Source: Streptomyces aurantiacus
Lineage (GTDB): Bacteria; Actinomycetota; Actinomycetes; Streptomycetales; Streptomycetaceae
DNA: 64,000 nt
Direction of reading: 5' to 3'
NCBI RefSeq assembly: GCF_027107535.1
Contig: NZ_CP114283.1
Span: 1 to 64,000, forward strand
Below the pieces are notes generated by a model. The model was not told the DNA's origin and made no database searches. It was given only the letters and a program-made list of their open reading frames with translations. A program made the translations under genes and the position numbers. How positions within the stretch are numbered: the stretch's first letter is position 1; the number at the start of each line of letters is the position of its first letter. Shown here piece after piece: positions 59,209-64,000 of the stretch.

Positions 59209-60189
59209 ATGCGAGCGATCACGATTCCTGAACCTGGTGGGCCCGAGGCGCTGGTGTGGGACGAGGTCCCGGATCCGGTGCCCGGAGAGGGCGAAGTGCT
59301 GGTCGAGGTGGCGGCGAGCGCGGTGAACCGCGCCGATCTGCTCCAGCGGCAGGGGTTCTACGACCCACCGCCCGGCGCGTCCCCCTACCCCGGACTCGAG
59401 TGCTCCGGACGGGTCGCCGCCCTCGGACCCGGTGTCTCGGAGTGGACCGTCGGGGACGAGGTGTGCGCGCTGCTCTCGGGCGGCGGGTACGCGGAGAAGG
59501 TGGTGGTCCCGGGCGGGCAACTGCTGCCCGTGCCCGAGGGCGTCGGCCTGGACAGGGCGGCCGCGCTGCCCGAGGTGACCTGCACGGTCTGGTCCAACGT
59601 CTTCATGATCGCCCACCTCCGCCCCGGCGAGACGCTCCTGGTGCACGGCGGAGCGAGCGGTATCGGCACCATGGCGATCCAGCTGGCCAAGGCCGTCGGT
59701 GCGAAGGTCGCCGTCACCGCGGGCAGCAAGGCGAAGCTGGACTTCTGCGCCGAACTCGGCGCGGACGTGCTCATCAACTACCGCGAGCAGGACTTCGTCG
59801 AGGAGATCAAGGCCGCCACCGAGGGGGCGGGCGCCGACGTCATCCTCGACAACATGGGCGCCAAGTACCTCGACCGCAACGTCAAGGCCCTCGCGGTCAA
59901 CGGACGTCTCGCGATCATCGGCATGCAGGGCGGCATCAAGGGCGAGCTGAACATCGCGACGCTCCTCAGCAAGCGCGGCGCCGTCACCGCGACCTCGCTG
60001 CGGGCCCGCCCGGCCGGTGAGAAGGCGACGATCGTCGCGGCCGTACGGGAGCACGTGTGGCCGTTGGTCTCCGCCGGGCACGTGCGTCCGGTGGTCGACC
60101 GGGAGCTGCCCATGAGCGAGGCGGCCGCGGCGCACCGGGTGCTGGAGGAGAGCGGCAACATCGGGAAGGTGCTGCTCACCCTGGCGTAG
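59209..60189 (+). CDS. NAD(P)H quinone oxidoreductase (zeta-crystallin/PIG3-like)
   Basis: 326-residue MDR protein without structural zinc cysteines: N-terminal GroES-like domain (AASAVNRADLLQRQGFYDPPPGASPYPGLECSG), Rossmann domain (LLVHGGASGIGTMAIQLAKAVGAKV) and GGAGADVILDNMGAKYLDRNVKAL. It reduces quinones with NADPH. Monocistronic, followed by a strong hairpin. Confidence 0.92.
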   Translation: MRAITIPEPGGPEALVWDEVPDPVPGEGEVLVEVAASAVNRADLLQRQGFYDPPPGASPYPGLECSGRVAALGPGVSEWTVGDEVCALLSGGGYAEKVVVPGGQLLPVPEGVGLDRAAALPEVTCTVWSNVFMIAHLRPGETLLVHGGASGIGTMAIQLAKAVGAKVAVTAGSKAKLDFCAELGADVLINYREQDFVEEIKAATEGAGADVILDNMGAKYLDRNVKALAVNGRLAIIGMQGGIKGELNIATLLSKRGAVTATSLRARPAGEKATIVAAVREHVWPLVSAGHVRPVVDRELPMSEAAAAHRVLEESGNIGKVLLTLA

Positions 60190-60218
60190 CGAGCGGTGCT
60201 CGGCCCTCGACAGGGTTC

Positions 60219-60250
60219 CGGCTCCGCCCCGTTCTTCGGGGGCGGAGCCG
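60219..60250. terminator. Bidirectional terminator
   Basis: CGGCTCCGCCCC / GGGGCGGAGCCG perfect 12-bp stem between convergent genes. Confidence 0.85.
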
Positions 60251-60263
60251 TTCCCGTGCCGCC

Positions 60264-60698
60264 TCAGCTCCGGCGCGTACGCAGCGCGAGGAACGCGAGG
60301 CCCAGGCCGAGACCGATGAGGACCAGTCCGCTGCCGAGGGGCAGCACCCGGAGGACGGGTTCCGAGGTGCGCACGGGGTGGTCGGCGGCCTCGTGCGCGT
60401 CCACCGGGCGGTCGGGCCGCTCGGTGGGTGCAGCGGTGTCCGCGGAGGGCGACTCGGGAGCGACGGAGGCCCCCGGGCTCCTCCGGCCCGCTGAGCTGTC
60501 CGGGTGAGCCGCCGCGCTGTCCTCGTCCGTCGGTGTCGCCTCCCGCCCGGGGCGCTCACGTCCCTCTCCCGCACGGCTGCCGGCACGCGACTCGGCGGGG
60601 CCGGGCTCGTACGCGGCCGCATGCGGTGTGTCCACGGGACCCGCCAGCAGGAACAGCAGCAGGCCGGTCACGCGAAGTGTGCTGAGCCATGGAGCCAC
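60264..60698 (-). CDS. Small tail-anchored/secreted protein
   Basis: 144 residues from GTG 60698 (CGGGAGGGGG upstream); an in-frame start at 60773 adds 25 residues without a ribosome site. Signal peptide (LSTLRVTGLLLFLLAGPVDTPHAAA), a disordered acidic/Ser-Pro-rich middle, and a C-terminal helix (VLPLGSGLVLIGLGLGLAFLALRTRRS) with a basic tail. An anchored linker protein of unknown role. Confidence 0.72.
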   Translation of the reverse strand: MAPWLSTLRVTGLLLFLLAGPVDTPHAAAYEPGPAESRAGSRAGEGRERPGREATPTDEDSAAAHPDSSAGRRSPGASVAPESPSADTAAPTERPDRPVDAHEAADHPVRTSEPVLRVLPLGSGLVLIGLGLGLAFLALRTRRS

Positions 60699-60842
60699 GT
60701 CGGTGACCCCCTCCCGGTACGGAGAAGCCAAGACCAACGGCATCAGCCTCACACGGGGTGTCCGGACGGGCATCTCGGCCTCACCGTCCGTAACCCTCGG
60801 TGAAACGTTGGCTCATAGGGGTGTATGGGGTACAGGTCGGTC

Positions 60843-61418
60843 ATGTCGATACGCCATGGTCTGCTGGCGCTCCTGGAGCGCGGTCCCCGCTACGGGGCGC
60901 GACTGCGCACCGAGTTCGAGGCCCGCACCGGCTCGACCTGGCCGCTGAACATCGGCCAGGTCTACACGACCCTCGCCCGCCTGGAGCGGGACGGTCTGGT
61001 CGTACAGCAGGGCGCGGACGAGGCGGGACACGTGCTGTACGCGCTGACGGACGAGGGCGGGGCCGAGCTGCGGTCCTGGTTCACCCGCCCCGTCGAGCGT
61101 ACGAACCTGCCGCGCGACGAACTGGCGATCAAGCTGGCCATGGCGGTCGGGGCACCGGGAGCGGACGTACGGGCGATCGTGGAGGCACAGCGGCGGCATC
61201 TGTCGGAGGCCATGCACGCCCACACCCGGCTCAGGGCGCGGGCGCTCGCGGAGGCTCCCGCGCACCGCGACGAGGTGGCCCGGCTGCTCGTCCTGGAGCA
61301 CCTGATCTTCCGGGCGGAGGCCGAGATCCGCTGGCTGGACCACTGCGAGGCCCGTCTGCTGCGGCTCGCGGAGGCGGCGGCCACGGAGCCGCCGCCTCCG
61401 CCGGCGCCGTCCTCCTGA
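60843..61418 (+). CDS. PadR-family transcriptional regulator
   Basis: 191 residues from ATG 60843. Winged helix (SIRHGLLALLERGPRYGARLRTEFEARTGSTWPLNIGQVYTTLARLERDGLVV) with the PadR Tyr-containing recognition helix, then the dimer domain (AEAEIRWLDHCEARLL). Effectors are unknown; no adjacent transporter suggests an efflux role. Confidence 0.9.
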   Translation: MSIRHGLLALLERGPRYGARLRTEFEARTGSTWPLNIGQVYTTLARLERDGLVVQQGADEAGHVLYALTDEGGAELRSWFTRPVERTNLPRDELAIKLAMAVGAPGADVRAIVEAQRRHLSEAMHAHTRLRARALAEAPAHRDEVARLLVLEHLIFRAEAEIRWLDHCEARLLRLAEAAATEPPPPPAPSS

Positions 61419-61486
61419 CGCGGAGCGCCGGTCCCTACAGGGTGGATCACGCTCGGAAGGGGGCAGCAGAGTGAGGAGGTGTACGC

Positions 61487-62047
61487 GTGCGAGAGAATGG
61501 CGGCATGGAGATGCCGAGGAACGAAAGGTCGCCGGAGAACCCTCAGATCCTGGTCGTAGGCCAGGACGGGATGGCTCTCGGCGGCGGTGGAGACGAGGAC
61601 TCCCGTGAGGTCCCGGTGACGGAGATGGTGGAACAGCCCGCCAAGGTCATGCGCATCGGGAGCATGATCAAGCAGCTGCTCGAGGAGGTGCGTGCCGCAC
61701 CTCTGGACGAGGCGAGCCGGGTCCGGCTCAAGGAGATCCACGCCAGCTCGGTCAAGGAGCTGGAAGACGGTCTGGCCCCCAATCTCGTCGAGGAACTGGA
61801 GCGGCTGTCCCTGCCGTTCACCGACGAGGGAATCCCTTCCGACGCCGAACTGCGGATCGCACAGGCCCAGCTGGTCGGCTGGCTGGAGGGCCTCTTCCAC
61901 GGGATCCAGACCACCCTGTTCGCCCAGCAGATGGCGGCCAGGGCCCAGCTGGAGCAGATGCGCCGGGCGTTGCCCCCGGGTACCGGCGGCGGCGAGGAGG
62001 AGCTGGACCCGCGGGCGGGCGGCCGCACGGGCGGTCCGTACCTGTAG
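61487..62047 (+). CDS. bpa: Bacterial proteasome activator Bpa (DUF2587)
   Basis: 186 residues from GTG 61487 with GAGGAGGTG 7 bases upstream; ATG 61505 is an alternative. Four-helix core (VMRIGSMIKQLLEEVRAAPLDEASRVRLKEIH, LVEELERLSLPF, AQLVGWLEGLFHGIQTTLFAQQM). The C-terminus GGPYL matches the HbYX-like motif (GQYL in M. tuberculosis Bpa/PafE) that docks into the 20S proteasome to open its gate without ATP. So this organism is expected to have a proteasome, as Streptomyces do. Confidence 0.93.
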   Translation: MRENGGMEMPRNERSPENPQILVVGQDGMALGGGGDEDSREVPVTEMVEQPAKVMRIGSMIKQLLEEVRAAPLDEASRVRLKEIHASSVKELEDGLAPNLVEELERLSLPFTDEGIPSDAELRIAQAQLVGWLEGLFHGIQTTLFAQQMAARAQLEQMRRALPPGTGGGEEELDPRAGGRTGGPYL

Positions 62048-62140
62048 GCCCTCACGACGCGCGGACGGCGCGGTAGACACGGGCGCCACAGGCGTCACGG
62101 AAAACGCAGGCAACGCAGACGATTCCTGGAGAGCGGCCAG

Positions 62141-62178
62141 ACGGAAGGGGCCCGGCATTCCTGCCGGGCCCCTTCCGT
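62141..62178. terminator. Terminator of bpa and the convergent kinase
   Basis: ACGGAAGGGGCCCGGCA and its reverse complement (17 bp) around TTCC: a perfect, strong bidirectional hairpin. Confidence 0.9.
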
Positions 62179-62195
62179 GTGTGCGGGCGACGGGA

Positions 62196-63839
62196 TCAGG
62201 CGGGGTTGCCCGTCGACACGTAGAGCTGGATCTTGGGCATGTCCTTGGGGTCGACGTCCGTGTCCGCCTCGGGGATCTGGGTCATGACGGTCCCCTCCCC
62301 GTAGGCGTTCTCGTTCACCGACTTGGACTCGTACTGCCAGCCCGCCGCCTGGAAGCACGCCTTCACGGACTCGATGTTCTTGAACTTGAAGTCCGGGACC
62401 TTGATCTTGTCGGCGTCGTCGTACGACTCGTCGGGCTCCGTGCAGACGGTCTTGTCGATCTTCTTCGTGGTGTCCGGCCCCTTGTGCCCGGCGACCTCCT
62501 CGGTGGCCGACGCCTGGGCGCTCTCGGAGGCCTCCGCCTTCTTGTCGTCCTCCCCGCCGCCCAGGGTCAGCGCGGCGATCAGCCCGCCGATGGCGACGAG
62601 CGCGACGACGATCGAGCCCACGATCACCGGCATGTTGCTCTTGCCGCCGCCACCGCCGGAGGGCGCCGAGGCCTGCGGGGACATCGTGTAAGGCGGCGGG
62701 GTCGACAGGCCCTGCTGCGGGGAGTACGCGGCGGTCTGGGGCGGCGTCTGGTAGCCGCCCTGCTGCGGATAGCCGTACGACGGAGCGGGCGTGTGCGAGG
62801 GCGCCGGAGTCGGCGGACCGTAGGGGCCGGGCTGGTACGGCGTCTGCACGCTCCCCTGCGGTGCCTGGACCGACTGGTCGACCGGCGGGAACACCGCGGA
62901 GCCCACACCGGCGCCGCTCGACGTCTGCACGCCCGGCACGATGCTCGGAGGCGCGGCCTGGAAGGACTGGGCGACGCGCAGGCACTCGTCGCGCATCGAC
63001 TCGGCGTTCACGAAACGCTCGTTCGGGTTCTTCTTCAGCGCGCGGGCGATCAGGGCGTCCACGGCGGGCGGCAGCGAGCGGTTGATCGAGGAGGCCGTGA
63101 CGGGCGTCTCCTGGACGTGCGCGTACGCGATCGCCAGCGGCGAGTCCGCTTCGAACGGCAGCCGTCCGGTGACCAGTTGGAACAGCATGATGCCCACGGA
63201 GTACAGGTCGGAGCGGGCGTCGACACCGCGGCCGAGGGCCTGCTCCGGGGAGAGGTACTGGGGGGTGCCGACGACCATGCCGGTCTGGGTCATCGACGTC
63301 ACACCGGACTGCATGGCGCGGGCGATGCCGAAGTCCATCACCTTGACCACGCCGCGCTTCGTCATCATGACGTTGCCCGGCTTGATGTCGCGGTGGACCA
63401 GGCCCATCTCGTGGCTGATCTCCAGAGCGGCCAGCACGTCCGCGGTGATCTTCAGGGCCTTGTCGGCGGGCATCGCGCCGTGCTGCGTGACGTCCTGGTC
63501 GAGGACCGAGCCGAGCGGGCGGCCCTCGACGTACTCCATGACGATGTACGGAGTCGTCACCCCGTCGAGGTCGTCCTCGCCGGTGTCGAAGACCGAGACG
63601 ATGTTCGTGTGTGAGAGCTTCGCCACCGACTGGGCCTCGCGGCGGAAACGCTCACGGAAGGCCTGCTCACGCCCGAGGTCGGTGTGCAGCGTCTTGATCG
63701 CGACCTGTCGGTCGAGCACCGAGTCGTACGCGAGATGCACCGAGGCCATGCCGCCTTCGCCGAGCAAGTCGCGCAGTTGGTAGCGCCCGCCGGCGACCGA
63801 GCGCCCCACGTACCGGCCATGTGCGCCGTCCTGGCTCAT
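62196..63839 (-). CDS. Ser/Thr protein kinase with one PASTA domain
   Basis: 547 residues. Kinase domain 1-280: GEGGMASV, Lys49, HRDIKPGN (149-156), DFG (169-171), GTPQYLSPEQ. A Pro/Gln/Tyr-rich linker (about 300-405) precedes a membrane helix (NMPVIVGSIVVALVAIGGLIAAL). The outside part has one PASTA-like unit (IKVPDFKFKNIESVKACFQAAGW) and two cysteines (VCTEPD, ACF) that could form a disulphide. It has fewer PASTA units than PknB and may sense another signal. Last gene in the window. Confidence 0.93.
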   Translation of the reverse strand: MSQDGAHGRYVGRSVAGGRYQLRDLLGEGGMASVHLAYDSVLDRQVAIKTLHTDLGREQAFRERFRREAQSVAKLSHTNIVSVFDTGEDDLDGVTTPYIVMEYVEGRPLGSVLDQDVTQHGAMPADKALKITADVLAALEISHEMGLVHRDIKPGNVMMTKRGVVKVMDFGIARAMQSGVTSMTQTGMVVGTPQYLSPEQALGRGVDARSDLYSVGIMLFQLVTGRLPFEADSPLAIAYAHVQETPVTASSINRSLPPAVDALIARALKKNPNERFVNAESMRDECLRVAQSFQAAPPSIVPGVQTSSGAGVGSAVFPPVDQSVQAPQGSVQTPYQPGPYGPPTPAPSHTPAPSYGYPQQGGYQTPPQTAAYSPQQGLSTPPPYTMSPQASAPSGGGGGKSNMPVIVGSIVVALVAIGGLIAALTLGGGEDDKKAEASESAQASATEEVAGHKGPDTTKKIDKTVCTEPDESYDDADKIKVPDFKFKNIESVKACFQAAGWQYESKSVNENAYGEGTVMTQIPEADTDVDPKDMPKIQLYVSTGNPA

Positions 63840-64000
63840 CTTTCTGCGTCCCCCATCGGCCGTGCGCCGTCACGCGGGCGAAAGCTGCTGGTGTGGCTCC
63901 CGCGGCCGGTGATCTCTGGTGTTATTCCGGCCAAGTCTGCCGGAGGGCACCGACACGTCAAGCTCGGTGCCCGTTCCGTGACCGTACGCGAAAGAAGAGT
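63840..64000. other. Region upstream of the one-PASTA kinase
   Basis: 161 bases with no gene and no convincing promoter or repeat. Confidence 0.5.

Overview
This window is the replication-origin region of a high-GC actinomycete, almost certainly a Streptomyces. Evidence: codon use with G/C at nearly every third position, many GTG starts, a DnaA-box-rich oriC between dnaA and dnaN, ParB sites of the 14-bp actinobacterial type, class E sortases, CrgA, a DLW-39 peptide, DUF5324, and gene order matching (from memory) the S. coelicolor chromosome from dnaA rightwards. No prophage, transposon, CRISPR array or biosynthetic cluster was seen; this is core chromosome with a few accessory-looking genes.

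Layout. 1-11.7 kb: 3' part of dnaA, oriC, dnaN, gnd, recF, dciA (DUF721), gyrB, gyrA and a DUF3566 membrane protein, i.e. the replication and topology block. 11.9-20.5 kb: tRNA-Ile, a VOC protein between twin terminators, small secreted proteins (DUF6344-like, DLW-39), a secreted/anchored protein, a tail-anchored Ser/Thr kinase with an XRE regulator and a perfect 24-bp palindrome, tRNA-Ala, a 1-kb gene-poor stretch ending in a perfect parS, DUF5324 and cyclophilin. 20.6-27.4 kb: rhomboid protease, a second DnaA-box cluster, crgA, DUF881, three class E sortases around pabA/trpG. 27.5-28.5 kb: a solitary Mrr-type endonuclease with an antirepressor-like N-terminus. 28.7-36.9 kb (minus strand): fhaA-fhaB-pstP-rodA-pbpA-pknB, the signalling and cell-wall operon. 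37.4-42 kb: tRNA-Leu, an SDR-fold protein, DUF2252, a J-domain protein and a rhodanese. 42-51 kb: acyl-CoA dehydrogenase, DUF5819-HTTM-TrmH operon, paaN, paaH and a TetR regulator. 51-55.6 kb: bkdR and a branched-chain 2-oxoacid dehydrogenase operon. 55.7-64 kb: mobA-DUF6457, moeA, a K+ channel whose start codon lies inside a parS, a quinone oxidoreductase, a tail-anchored protein, a PadR regulator, the proteasome activator Bpa and a one-PASTA kinase.

How it works together. DnaA (dnaA, oriC, extra DnaA-box clusters), the clamp, RecF, DciA and gyrase start and support replication; parS sites near oriC serve ParB-driven segregation; CrgA, PbpA, RodA, PknB/PstP and the FHA proteins link growth and division to phosphorylation; the sortases anchor surface proteins. 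In the right half, one 17-bp near-palindrome occurs three times (acyl-CoA dehydrogenase, paaN/paaH, bkd operon), suggesting a small local regulon controlled by the TetR-type repressor at 50.4 kb.

Most notable observations: a likely basal unwinding element (abutting DnaA boxes, GC cluster, CTA trinucleotides) in oriC; parS sites built into coding sequence; DnaA-box clusters outside oriC; the three-site operator; a KstR-like operator; several TANNNT-N6/7-start arrangements pointing to leaderless mRNAs; the endonuclease insertion; and an unexplained regulatory-looking stretch at 18.18-18.37 kb.
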